A DNA stretch of 64,000 bases from NCBI RefSeq assembly GCF_002929335.1, contig NZ_PJIL01000005.1, positions 186,001 to 250,000 on the forward strand, given 5' to 3'. This document shows positions 35,904 to 44,412 of the stretch, in pieces. This DNA comes from Arthrobacter sp. Y81. Lineage in GTDB: Bacteria > Actinomycetota > Actinomycetes > Actinomycetales > Micrococcaceae. A model generated the notes under the pieces. It searched no databases and was not told the origin of the DNA. It worked only from the letters and a program-made list of their open reading frames with translations. A program made the position numbers and the translations under genes. How positions within the stretch are numbered: the stretch's first letter is position 1; every line of letters starts with the position of its first letter.

Positions 35904-35995
35904 TCCTGCCCTTCACAATCGGGGCAGGAACCATCAGCCACGTCGGCGGTCCGGACCGGCAAATCAACCGGTCCCGGTGGGATCCATCACCGTTA
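35904..35995 (-). promoter_or_regulatory. Second fluoride (crcB-motif) riboswitch
   Basis: Minus-strand sequence repeats the architecture of 34888-34990: stem CGGTG/CACCG around ATGGATCC, a hairpin GGACCGG/CCGGTCC, then GACCGCC, GACGT, and GGCTGATGGTTCCTGCCC. The terminal hairpin pairs TCCTGCCC (35929-35922) with GGGCAGGA (35911-35904), again hiding a purine-rich site just before the start codon of the Cys-rich gene. Loop length is 10 nt in both copies. The identical ATGGATCC and GGTTCCT blocks in both copies strengthen the assignment. Confidence 0.83.
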
Positions 35996-36416
35996 CAACA
36001 AGGCTAAACCCGCAGCCAGCCGATTGTGCAGCGTTCCTGGACCCACGTTGACTCTTCTCCCAGCCAGTCCGGCCTGCCGACTTCCCTACGCCCGTTCACA
36101 GATCGACTCCGTTTCATCTGCCTCGATCCTCCGAAGGGACTTCATGAGGGGAGGCACCACTGCGACGAAACTCACGTGCCTCGCCTTGACGGCGACCCTG
36201 ACTTTGCCCAAACACCCCGCGAGGGCAGATAATCCGGAAGCTGGTGACGTTGCTGGCGAAGATCTTCTCGCCGTCGAACCCAATGGCCCGGGGCCCCTTC
36301 AGCCGGGCCCGCTCCGGATAGAGTTCCGCGGGGTTATCCGCCCGGTGCTCCGTGGCACGCCGGAACGGAAAGAGTGGAATGACACGAGCCGAGATCCCTG
36401 AACTGTAATCCTGCCG
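35996..36416. other. Intergenic region with a possible decayed coding remnant
   Basis: About 420 bp between the fluoride island and the pcrA terminator has no intact gene. On the minus strand, roughly 36345 down to 36220, one frame reads PAELYPERARLKGPRAIGFD followed by GEKIFASNVTSF with coding-like composition, but no start, stop or family could be established. It may be the residue of a lost gene. The stretch 35996-36030 is the likely promoter region of the second riboswitch, with TGCACA and TAGCCT spaced 18 bp on the minus strand. Confidence 0.3.
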
Positions 36417-36467
36417 CCAGGACCCGGCAAGGGTCGCTGCCCGGCGGCGGGACCCTTGCCGTCCTGG
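36417..36467 (-). terminator. Terminator-like hairpin after pcrA
   Basis: GGCAAGGGTC (36426-36435) pairs with GACCCTTGCC (36451-36460), and CCAGGAC (36417-36423) with GTCCTGG (36461-36467), leaving a two-base bulge. It lies 9 nt beyond the pcrA stop. There is no strong T-run. Confidence 0.6.
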
Positions 36468-36475
36468 AACGCGTG

Positions 36476-38968
36476 TTAGGCGTCGAGCTTTGTCAGCGGT
36501 GCGTACCTCAGCAGCAGGCGCTTTTCGCCGACGCTGAACTTCACCTTGGCCACGGTCTTGTCCCCCGCGCCTTCGACTGCCAGGACGGTGCCGTTTCCGA
36601 AGCTCGTGTGGTTCACCTTGTCCCCGACACTGACGGCAACGACTTCCTTCTGCGGCTGTACGCGGTTCTTAGCGACGGCGGCCGGAACATCGGCATTGAA
36701 GCCGGCGGAAGGGCTCGCTGCGTTGCCGCGGGCCGTGCCCGCGCCCCAGAACGATCCGCCGTACCTGCTGGACCCGATGGACGCCCCGCTCCCCCAGCCG
36801 CTGACCTGCCGCGAGGTGCCTTCACGCCGCCATTCCACCAGTTCGGCGGGAATTTCCTCGATGAACTGGCTGGCCGGGTTGTACTGGCTCTGGCCCCACA
36901 TGCTGCGGACTTCCGAACGCGTCACATAGAGGCGCTTCCGGGCACGGGTCAGGCCCACATAGGCCAGCCGCCGTTCCTCCGCGAGCTCCTTGGGATCCGT
37001 GGCCGAACGCTGGTGCGGGAAGAGGCCGTGCTCCATGCCGGTAAGGAACACCACCGGGAATTCCAGCCCCTTGGCCGTGTGGAGGGTCATGAGCGTCACC
37101 ACGCCCAGCCGTTTGGCTTCGGCCACGGCGGCATCGATGTCAGCGCCCGGGGCGTCCGGGATCTGGTCGGCGTCCGCCACGAGCGACACCTGTTCCAGGA
37201 AGGCGCCCAGGGAACCTTCGGGGTTCTCCTGCTCGTATTCGCGCACGACGGCGACGAGTTCCGCGAGGTTTTCCACCCGGGACTCGTCCTGGGGATCGGT
37301 GCTGGACCGCAGTCCCGCCAGGTACCCGGTCTGCTCCAGGACAGCTTCCAGGGCAGCAGCGGCACCGGAGCCGCTGGCCACTTCGGCGAGGTCATCCAAC
37401 AGCTTCACGAAACCCAGCACCGCGTTGACCGAGCGGGTGGCCATCCCGGGCGCCTGGTCCGCACGGCGGGCGGCGGCCATGAACGAGGTCCGTTCGCGTT
37501 CGGCCAGGGCCGCCACGGCACCCTCGGCGCGGTCGCCGATGCCGCGCTTGGGTTCGTTGAGCACCCGGCGTAGGTTGACGTCGTCGTCGGGGTTTACCAG
37601 CACGCGCAGGTACGCGAGGGCGTCCTTGATTTCCTTGCGCTCGTAGAAGCGCGTGCCGCCCACCACCTTGTACGGCAGGCCAACGCGCACCAAGACATCT
37701 TCGATGGAACGGGACTGGGCGTTGGTGCGGTAGAAGATCGCGACGTCGCCGGGGCGCAGGTTGTCCTCGTCCTGCAGCCTGTCGATTTCCTTGGCGATGA
37801 ACTGGGCTTCGTCGTGTTCGTTTTCGCCCACGTAGCCGATGATTTTGTGGCCTTCACCCTCGGCAGTCCAGAGCCTCTTGTCCGGACGGTTGGGGTTGCG
37901 GGAAATCACCGAGTTGGCGGCCGTGAGGATGTTCTGGGTGGAACGGTAGTTCTGCTCCAGCTTGATGGTGCGCGCGTTCGGATAGTCCTTTTCGAACTCC
38001 ACGATGTTGCGGATGTCCGCCCCGCGGAACGCGTAGATGGACTGGTCCGAGTCGCCCACCACGGTGAGTTCGGAAGCCCCGGGACCCTCGCCCACAATTT
38101 CGCGGACCAGCGCGTACTGGGCGTGGTTGGTGTCCTGGTATTCGTCCACCAGGACGTGCCGGAAGCGCCGGCGGTACGATTCGGCGAGCGCCGGGAAGGC
38201 ACGGAACATGTAGACGGTTTCGGCGATGAGGTCGTCAAAGTCCATCGCGTTGGCCTGGCGCAGCCGCTGGGTGTAGCCCTTGAAGACGTCGGCCACGGCC
38301 TGTTCGAAGGGATCGTTGTAATTGGCGGAGGAGGCGTACGAATCGGCGTCGATCAGCTCGTTCTTCAGCGCCGAGATCTTGTGCTGCATGGCCTTGGGCG
38401 CGAACTTCTTGGGGTCCAGGTCCAAGGTTTTGGACACCTGGGTGACAAGCCGCAGGGAGTCCGCGGAGTCGTAGATGGAGAAATTGGACTTGAGTCCAAC
38501 GTTGGCGGCTTCCTGCCGGAGGATGCGCACGCAGGACGAGTGGAAGGTGGAAATCCACATGATCTTGGCGCGGCCGCCCACCAGCGCTTCGATGCGCTCC
38601 CGCATTTCCGCGGCGGCCTTGTTGGTGAAGGTGATGGCCAGGATCTCGCCGTGATGCGCCCTCCGGGTGGCGATGAGGTAGGCGATCCGGTTGCTGAGTA
38701 CGCGTGTCTTGCCGGATCCGGCTCCGGCCACGATGAGCAGCGCGCCGCCGGTGTGCTTGACCGCTTCTTTCTGCTGGGGGTTGAGGCCCTGCAGGAGTTC
38801 GTCCACGCCGGGCAGCTTGGGACGTGCCCGATCCCCTTCGGATTCCGGCCCGCCGTTCCCGTAGCGAGCCGGATCTTCCCCTGTCCCGGGGCGCGACTTG
38901 GTGAGCGCTGCCGCTTTCGGGGCAGCCTTGAACGGTCCGTCAGCATACGGGTCAAACAACATATCCAT
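36476..38968 (-). CDS. pcrA: ATP-dependent DNA helicase UvrD/PcrA
   Basis: An 830-residue superfamily 1A helicase for repair and conflict resolution. Motifs appear in order: LNPQQKEAVKHTGGALLIVA with Walker A AGAGSGKTRVL (about 60-95), ITFTNKAAAEMRERI, VDEYQDTNHAQY (motif II), VVGDSDQSIYAFRGAD (motif III), LEQNYRSTQNIL (IV), and VTLMTLHTAKGLEFPVVFLT and VGLTRARKRLYVTRS (V/VI). The C-terminal part ends in the Tudor-like VGDKVNHTSFGNGTVLAVEG region seen in PcrA. Length is normal for the actinobacterial group. Confidence 0.96.
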   Translation of the reverse strand: MDMLFDPYADGPFKAAPKAAALTKSRPGTGEDPARYGNGGPESEGDRARPKLPGVDELLQGLNPQQKEAVKHTGGALLIVAGAGSGKTRVLSNRIAYLIATRRAHHGEILAITFTNKAAAEMRERIEALVGGRAKIMWISTFHSSCVRILRQEAANVGLKSNFSIYDSADSLRLVTQVSKTLDLDPKKFAPKAMQHKISALKNELIDADSYASSANYNDPFEQAVADVFKGYTQRLRQANAMDFDDLIAETVYMFRAFPALAESYRRRFRHVLVDEYQDTNHAQYALVREIVGEGPGASELTVVGDSDQSIYAFRGADIRNIVEFEKDYPNARTIKLEQNYRSTQNILTAANSVISRNPNRPDKRLWTAEGEGHKIIGYVGENEHDEAQFIAKEIDRLQDEDNLRPGDVAIFYRTNAQSRSIEDVLVRVGLPYKVVGGTRFYERKEIKDALAYLRVLVNPDDDVNLRRVLNEPKRGIGDRAEGAVAALAERERTSFMAAARRADQAPGMATRSVNAVLGFVKLLDDLAEVASGSGAAAALEAVLEQTGYLAGLRSSTDPQDESRVENLAELVAVVREYEQENPEGSLGAFLEQVSLVADADQIPDAPGADIDAAVAEAKRLGVVTLMTLHTAKGLEFPVVFLTGMEHGLFPHQRSATDPKELAEERRLAYVGLTRARKRLYVTRSEVRSMWGQSQYNPASQFIEEIPAELVEWRREGTSRQVSGWGSGASIGSSRYGGSFWGAGTARGNAASPSAGFNADVPAAVAKNRVQPQKEVVAVSVGDKVNHTSFGNGTVLAVEGAGDKTVAKVKFSVGEKRLLLRYAPLTKLDA

Positions 38969-39048
38969 GGTGCTATAAGTCTAGGCGGTGGGGCCGACAC
39001 TCACTTCCGGACCGGCCTGCGTTCGGCTCAGCGCGTGACCAGGGGGCC

Positions 39049-39897
39049 TTACTCCACCGAGCCGGACTCGAGGGCGGCGCGGAGCTGCCGGACCGCCGTC
39101 GTGCCTCCTGCAACGAACCACTCGAGGCCGTTGACCCGCACGACGTCGACGGCGCCGCCGGCCGCAAGCACAATGGCTTTGCCGGGGAGCCAGTCCCATT
39201 CGGGGCAGCTGTGCTGGAACCAGCAGTCGAGCTCGCCGTCGGCCACCCGGCCCAGGTCGCAGGACCCTGATCCGAACATCCGCAGCGACGCAGCAGAGGT
39301 GGCCGCGGAGTGCCAGGGCATGGCGCACAGCGGGTCCGCGAGCCACGAGGGGTGGATGTAGGTTGCGGCGCCCTGTACGGCCAGCGGCTGCAGCGTCCGC
39401 GCCCCGCCGTCCGTATGGAATGACGTCAGCCGTTCACCGTTCAGGGTGGCCGGCCGGGTGGTTCCGCCCAGCCAGAGCTTGTCCTCTTCGGGCTGGAAAA
39501 TGGCGCCAAGAACCGTCCCGGAGGCGTCCTTGAGGGCGAGCGCGGAGCACCAGTACGTGGAGCCGTGCAGGAAGTTGTAGGTGCCGTCCACGGGATCGAT
39601 CACCCAGGTCCGGCCGCTGCTCCCCTCCACAGAGGCGCCCTCCTCCCCCAGGATGCCGTCGTCCGGGCGGCAGCGCCGCAGCTGTTCGAGGACATAGGCT
39701 TCGGCGGCGTGGTCGGCAGCCGTGACCACATCGGAGACCGAGGTCTTCTGCTGTCCTTCCAGGCCGCCCTGGCGCATCATGAGGGCCAGCATCCCGGCTT
39801 CCCGGACCAGTGCCTCGGCCAGCTGGTAATCGTCCAGTCCCGCGCTGAGTTCCGCCGCGCTGTGCCTGCCAAGTTTGTGTCTTCCAAGTTCCGTCAC
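39049..39897 (-). CDS. Inositol monophosphatase family protein
   Basis: A 282-residue Mg2+-dependent phosphatase. Family motifs are VVTAADHAAEAYVLEQL, ILGEEGAS, WVIDPVDGTYNFLHG (the metal-site DPxDGTxNF) and CPEWDWLPGKAIVLAAGG near the end. Members act on inositol-1-phosphate, histidinol phosphate, fructose-1,6-bisphosphate or 3'-phosphoadenosine nucleotides; sequence alone does not decide. The GTG at 39897 was picked because the frame upstream overlaps the divergent gene's 5' end. It is about 60 nt from the divergent membrane protein gene. Confidence 0.85.
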   Translation of the reverse strand: MTELGRHKLGRHSAAELSAGLDDYQLAEALVREAGMLALMMRQGGLEGQQKTSVSDVVTAADHAAEAYVLEQLRRCRPDDGILGEEGASVEGSSGRTWVIDPVDGTYNFLHGSTYWCSALALKDASGTVLGAIFQPEEDKLWLGGTTRPATLNGERLTSFHTDGGARTLQPLAVQGAATYIHPSWLADPLCAMPWHSAATSAASLRMFGSGSCDLGRVADGELDCWFQHSCPEWDWLPGKAIVLAAGGAVDVVRVNGLEWFVAGGTTAVRQLRAALESGSVE

Positions 39898-39963
39898 GCG
39901 TCCCAGCCTATCCGGGGCCGCAGGCGGGGAACAGGCGGGGACAGGAACAGCGATAATGAACCC

Positions 39964-40587
39964 ATGGCCAAGACACCAGCACAGCGGATCAAGAAACATG
40001 GCGCCAACGCGTCCGTTCCCCAGCACCACCTGCCGCCGGTGATCAACCCCACCACCCAGCGGTCGCCGGAGAAGGCGCGGAACAACAGCAACGTGATCCT
40101 CATAGCGGGCGTGGTGGCCAGCCTTTTCCTGTTCTGGTACCTGCATTTGCTGACGTTGAACCAGCTCACCCAGCTCTCCGGCGGCCTGCCCATGCCCGAT
40201 TCGCTGATCGGCGGCTTTGACCAGGGGTTCGTGGACCAGCTGAGGGCGGCGATGAATGAGGAAGCCCGCGGCCAGCTCAACTACGTCCACAAGACGGCGG
40301 GCACGCTGTTTCCGCTGATTTTCGGCTTCACGTGGCTCCTGCTGATCGGGACCAACGTGGCACGCAAAACGCTCCGCTGGGCGCTCTGGGCGCTCCCGCT
40401 GCTTTTCGCCGCCGTCCGGCTGTGGGGAAACGCTGCCATCGATTCCATGCTGTCCGCGTCAGCGGCCGACGGCGGCCAGGTGGCCCTCGCGTCCGCCCTC
40501 ACCGTCAGCGGCTGGGTACTGCTCGTGGTGAGCCTACTGGCAGGCGGCGCCGCGGTGTTCCTGGGGCGGAAGCCGAAGGCCCGCTAG
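39964..40587 (+). CDS. Membrane protein of unknown function
   Basis: A 207-residue protein with a Lys/His-rich cytoplasmic N-terminus (about 40 residues), one helix at about 43-62, an extracellular or loop segment of about 55 residues with SGGLPMPDSLIGGFDQ, then three more hydrophobic helices and a basic tail. I do not recognise the family. The N-terminal MAKTPAQRIKKHGANAS is typical of conserved Arthrobacter membrane proteins. It converges with the DUF998 gene, ending 4 nt before its stop. Confidence 0.7.
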   Translation: MAKTPAQRIKKHGANASVPQHHLPPVINPTTQRSPEKARNNSNVILIAGVVASLFLFWYLHLLTLNQLTQLSGGLPMPDSLIGGFDQGFVDQLRAAMNEEARGQLNYVHKTAGTLFPLIFGFTWLLLIGTNVARKTLRWALWALPLLFAAVRLWGNAAIDSMLSASAADGGQVALASALTVSGWVLLVVSLLAGGAAVFLGRKPKAR

Positions 40588-40591
40588 CCCC

Positions 40592-41377
40592 TCAAAGGGT
40601 CCTCGTTGCCTGGGCAGCTGTCCGGGTCTTCCGTGCCTTCAGTTCCTGCCGGACGCGCTGGGCAATCACCAGCCCCGTGGTGGCCAGGCCTATCGTCACC
40701 GGATAGCCCATGAACCGCTCCAGCGTGCCCGGCTCCGGGACATCCATGCCGGTGACCCCGCCGATCACCAGCGCCCCGAAAGACACCGCCCCGCACGCAA
40801 GGATGAACCATCCCAGCGGCGACTGCCTCAGCCACAGCTTCCCTAACAGCAGCAGCGCCAGCGCCCCGCCGATGAAGTACATCAGGGCGCCGGTCAGATG
40901 CACGGCAAACCATCCGGCGTCCTCGGGCACCAGCCCCACAATGATCGTCCCGGTGCCCGCGGAGAAGGTCAGGACCTTGGCCGCGAGGGCAGTGAACCAG
41001 GGAACACGGTGGCCATGGCCGAAGGCGAGCCGGACCCCGGGCCGGGCTGCGACGCACAGGAGTGCCGAGCTGAGGAGCAGTGCCCCCACCAGCATGCCCA
41101 GGCCCTGCACCACGAACGAGGCATTCATCACCGGATGCAGGGGCGAACACACGTCCCTGCCCTCATAAAGGCTGCAGTGGACGGCCCCGAGATCGCTGAT
41201 GTAGCCGGTCCGGCGGTCGTAGGGCTGCGGACCGGCCCAGGCCGCGATCACTGCCGTTTCAGCCACGAAATACTGCAACACGCTCAGCTTGGCCCACGCC
41301 CCGAAATACTCCCGGGTGGAGGCTATGTCCGGGAGGAATCCGGCCCGGATGGACGTTACTGGTGTTGCTGCAGTCAT
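40592..41377 (-). CDS. DUF998-type integral membrane protein
   Basis: A 261-residue protein with about seven hydrophobic helices. The loop YISDLGAVHC and PLHPVMNASFVVQGLGML match the DUF998 pattern (YSVSDLG ... HPxMNxxFVxxGL). VGLVPEDAGWFAVHLTGALM is the conserved central block. No biochemical function is established for the family. The ATG at 41377 is chosen as the first plausible start after the region shared with the tRNA promoter. It is divergent from the tRNA-Arg gene. Confidence 0.75.
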   Translation of the reverse strand: MTAATPVTSIRAGFLPDIASTREYFGAWAKLSVLQYFVAETAVIAAWAGPQPYDRRTGYISDLGAVHCSLYEGRDVCSPLHPVMNASFVVQGLGMLVGALLLSSALLCVAARPGVRLAFGHGHRVPWFTALAAKVLTFSAGTGTIIVGLVPEDAGWFAVHLTGALMYFIGGALALLLLGKLWLRQSPLGWFILACGAVSFGALVIGGVTGMDVPEPGTLERFMGYPVTIGLATTGLVIAQRVRQELKARKTRTAAQATRTL

Positions 41378-41463
41378 GCCAAGAGCGTAGTACGCGTCTG
41401 TACCTTGTATGCTTGTATCCGTGCCCGAACAGGACGGCCTGGTGCCAACCAATTCGGACGCCC

Positions 41464-41536
41464 GCCCTCGTAGCTCAGTGGATAGAGCACGGCTCTCCTA
41501 AAGCCGGTGTCGTTGGTTCGATTCCAATCGAGGGCA
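41464..41536 (+). tRNA. tRNA-Arg (anticodon CCT)
   Basis: A complete cloverleaf of 73 nt. The acceptor stem is GCCCTCG with CGAGGGC, the D arm GCTC AGTGGATA GAGC, the anticodon stem CGGCT/AGCCG with loop CTCCTAA giving anticodon CCT, and the T arm GTTGG TTCGATT CCAAT. The discriminator base is A and CCA is not encoded. It reads the AGG codon. Confidence 0.97.
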
Positions 41537-41537
41537 C

Positions 41538-42083
41538 TTGAACTTCCAGCGGCAGGATGCAGAGCAGAACAAGGCGCAGGATTTCGATCTGCGCGCCTAC
41601 CTGCTGGGCAGCTGGTCTGTGAAGCGCACCCTGTGGGACCGCAGCTCCGACGCCCACGGAACCTTCACCGGCGTCGTCCGCTTTTCCCCGGACGACGACG
41701 GCGGCCTTCAGTTCCACGAAGAGGGCACCATGCGCTGGCCTGCTCCGGCCGGCGGCACCTTCACCGGCACCGCAAGCCGTGACTACATGCTGCATCCCAC
41801 GGCCGCCTCCGACTCGCTGGACATGACGTTCCCCGACGGCCGGCCGTTCCACCGGATGAGCTTCCGGGCCGAGTCCAGCCACGACGAGCACTGGTGCGAC
41901 CCGGACACCTACCGCGTCACCTATGCGCTCCGGGGCCCGGACGAATTCAGCTATTCCTGGGACGTTCACGGGCCGCGGAAGAACCAGCTCCTGGAATCCG
42001 TGCTGCACCGCCTGCCGCGGGATGGAACAGGTCCGGACGCGCCGGCGCCGGACATGGCGGGCTCCAATGGGCTAGGGTCGTAG
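41538..42083 (+). CDS. DUF6314 family protein
   Basis: A 181-residue soluble protein. DLRAYLLGSWSVKRTLWDR near residue 17 and the FTGVVRFSPDDDGGLQFHEEG block match the DUF6314 family, small beta-rich proteins without known function. The only in-frame start upstream of the domain is the TTG at 41538, one nucleotide after the tRNA ends, and no ribosome-binding site is possible there. The message is probably freed by tRNA 3' processing and translated leaderless. It is followed by the NUDIX gene two nt after its stop. Confidence 0.75.
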   Translation: MNFQRQDAEQNKAQDFDLRAYLLGSWSVKRTLWDRSSDAHGTFTGVVRFSPDDDGGLQFHEEGTMRWPAPAGGTFTGTASRDYMLHPTAASDSLDMTFPDGRPFHRMSFRAESSHDEHWCDPDTYRVTYALRGPDEFSYSWDVHGPRKNQLLESVLHRLPRDGTGPDAPAPDMAGSNGLGS

Positions 42084-42085
42084 CC

Positions 42086-42502
42086 GTGAAAGACCGCATT
42101 GTTGTGTCCGCCGTCTGCGTCTATGACGACCGAGGCCGCCTGCTGACCGTCCGCAAGCGCGGCACGGACAAATTTATGCACCCTGGCGGCAAGCCCGAAC
42201 CCGGCGAATCCGCGGCCCAGGCCGCCTCGCGTGAACTGCTGGAGGAAGTGGGCATCGAGGTGGCGCCGGAAGACCTGCGGCACATGGGCGTCTGGCTTGC
42301 CGACGCCGCCAACGAGGCCGCCACAGACATTGAGGCAACGGTGTTTACCGCCCCGGGCACCTGGAGTGCACACCCTTCGGCGGAGATAGCCGAAGTCCGT
42401 TGGCTGGACCTGGCCGCCGAGCTGCCGGCCGACCTTGCACCCCTGCTGACGGACCATATCCTGCCCGCCCTGGCGCCAACCGCTCGTAGGGGCCGAGCCT
42501 AG
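42086..42502 (+). CDS. NUDIX hydrolase
   Basis: A 138-residue pyrophosphohydrolase. The NUDIX box is complete at about residues 34-56: GGKPEPGESAAQAASRELLE followed by EVGI, with the REllEEvG glutamates that bind Mg2+. The substrate is unknown (nucleotide sugars, dNTPs or ADP-ribose are all possible). The GTG start lies two nt past the stop of the DUF6314 gene, so the two are probably translationally coupled. The end overlaps the convergent ABC exporter by 4 nt. Confidence 0.9.
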   Translation: MKDRIVVSAVCVYDDRGRLLTVRKRGTDKFMHPGGKPEPGESAAQAASRELLEEVGIEVAPEDLRHMGVWLADAANEAATDIEATVFTAPGTWSAHPSAEIAEVRWLDLAAELPADLAPLLTDHILPALAPTARRGRA

Positions 42503-44412
42503 AGCTCCGGAACGGCCTCTTCCACCACAGCGTTCGCTTCCGCGAACTGCGTGCGGTAGAGCTCTGCGTACCGGCCTTCCGCCGCGAGCAACCCGGTGTG
42601 GGTGCCGCGCTCCACGATGGCGCCGTCCTCGACCACCAGGATCATGTCCGCGGCGCGGATGGTGGACAGCCGGTGGGCGATCACGACGGCGGTGCGGCCC
42701 TCGAGCGCTGCCCCCAGTGCAGCCTGCACGGCCGCTTCGTTGGTGGAATCCAGGGCGGCGGTGGCTTCGTCAAGGATGACGACGCGCGGCTGCGCGATCA
42801 GCAGCCGCGCAATCGTGAGGCGCTGGCGTTCACCGCCGGAAAGCCGGTAGCCGCGCTCCCCCACCACTGTGTCAAGGCCGTCCGGCAGGGACCGGATCAT
42901 GTACTCGAGCCGGGCCTGGCGCAGCACATCCCACATGTCCGCTTCTGTGGCGTCCGGGCGGGCCAGCCGCAGGTTGGACGCGATGGATTCGTGGAACAGG
43001 TGCCCGTCCTGGGTCACCATGCCCAGCGTCGCCCGCATCGAATCAAAGGTGGCGTCACGAACGTCCAGTCCGGTCCCGGGCACTGTTCCGCCGAGGCGCA
43101 CGGCGCCGGAATCGACGTCGTACAGCCGTGACAGCAACTGGGCGATGGTGGACTTGCCGGCCCCCGAGGACCCGACCAGGGCAACGGTCTGGCCTGGTTC
43201 CACCCTGAAACTGATGCCGTGCAGCACTTCTTCGCCGCCGCGGGTGTCCAGGGTGGAGACGTCCTCGAGCGACGCCAGCGACACCTTGTCCGCTGCGGGG
43301 TAGGCGAACCGAACGTCGTCGAACTCCACCGAGACGGGACCCGGCGGCACCTCGACGGCGTCGGGCTTCTGCTGGATCAGGGGCTTGAGGTCGAGGATTT
43401 CGAAGACCCGCTCAAAACTGACCAGGGCGCTCATGATTTCCACCCTGGCGTTGGAGAGCGCGGTGAGGGGCGCGTACAGGCGGGTGAGCAGCAGTGCCAG
43501 CACCACGACGTCGCCCGCGGCGAGCTGGCCGCCCAGCGCAAGCCAGCCGCCCAGCCCGTACACCAAGGCTAGGGCCAGGGCCGAGACCAGTGTCAGCGCG
43601 GTGACGAACGTGAACTGGAGCATGGCGGTGCGCACACCGATGTCACGGACCCGTCCGGCGCGGACGGCGAACTCACGGGATTCCTCGTCCGGGCGGCCGA
43701 AGAGCTTGACCAGCGTGGCGCCGGGCGCGGAGAACCGCTCGGTCATCTGGGTACCCATGGCGGCGTTGTGCTCGGCAGCCTCGCGCCGCAGGTCGGCCAG
43801 CTTGGAACCCATCCGGCGGGCCGGGATGAGGAAGATCGGCAGCAGGATCATGGCCAGCACGGTCACCAGCCAGGACTTGCCCAGCATGACCACGAGGGTG
43901 AGCGCCAGGGCCACCACGTTGCTGACCACCCCGGACAGCGTGCCGGCGAAGGCCGACTGCGCGCCGATGACGTCGTTGTTCAGCCGGCTGACCAGGGCCC
44001 CTGTGCGGGTGCGGGTGAAGAAGGCGATGGGCATTTTCTGGACGTGGTCGAACACCTTGGTGCGCAGGTCCACGATCACGCCTTCACCGATGGTGGAGGA
44101 CAGCCAGCGGGTCACGAGCCCCAGCCCGGCCTCGGCCACGGCCACGACGGCGATGAGCACCGCCAGCCGGATCACGACGTCGGTGCCGGCGCCTGCAATG
44201 ATGGCGTCCACCACCTGGCCGGCAAGGACCGGGGTGGCCACGGCCAGGACAGCCATGGCGATCGAGAGCAGCACGAAGGCGATGAGTTTGCGGCGGTGCG
44301 GCCGCGCGAAGCCGAACACGCGCTTGAGCGTCGCCTTGGAGAACGGTTTGGAACCGCTGGCGGCCCGCGTGATGTTGTAGAGGGAGCTCCACGCTACCCG
44401 GTCCATGCTCAT
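42499..44412 (-). CDS. ABC exporter, fused membrane and ATPase domains
   Basis: A 637-residue half-transporter of the multidrug/lipid type. Six helices lie in residues about 40-330, with RTRTGALVSRLNNDVIG in the intracellular loop. The ATPase has Walker A GSSGAGKST, the Q-loop VTQDGHLFHESI, signature LSGGERQRL, Walker B VVILDEATAALD and switch His in IAHRLSTI. It needs a partner, itself or another half. Its ATG overlaps the stop of the ABC-F gene by 4 nt, so the two are co-translated, suggesting a joint antibiotic-resistance or stress role. Substrate unknown. Confidence 0.9.
   Translation of the reverse strand: MSMDRVAWSSLYNITRAASGSKPFSKATLKRVFGFARPHRRKLIAFVLLSIAMAVLAVATPVLAGQVVDAIIAGAGTDVVIRLAVLIAVVAVAEAGLGLVTRWLSSTIGEGVIVDLRTKVFDHVQKMPIAFFTRTRTGALVSRLNNDVIGAQSAFAGTLSGVVSNVVALALTLVVMLGKSWLVTVLAMILLPIFLIPARRMGSKLADLRREAAEHNAAMGTQMTERFSAPGATLVKLFGRPDEESREFAVRAGRVRDIGVRTAMLQFTFVTALTLVSALALALVYGLGGWLALGGQLAAGDVVVLALLLTRLYAPLTALSNARVEIMSALVSFERVFEILDLKPLIQQKPDAVEVPPGPVSVEFDDVRFAYPAADKVSLASLEDVSTLDTRGGEEVLHGISFRVEPGQTVALVGSSGAGKSTIAQLLSRLYDVDSGAVRLGGTVPGTGLDVRDATFDSMRATLGMVTQDGHLFHESIASNLRLARPDATEADMWDVLRQARLEYMIRSLPDGLDTVVGERGYRLSGGERQRLTIARLLIAQPRVVILDEATAALDSTNEAAVQAALGAALEGRTAVVIAHRLSTIRAADMILVVEDGAIVERGTHTGLLAAEGRYAELYRTQFAEANAVVEEAVPEL

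Noticed and set aside
35904..35967. N-terminal extension of the Cys-rich fluoride-island protein to 35967
   Set aside because: This stretch is the conserved riboswitch aptamer and hairpin, so it is leader RNA.
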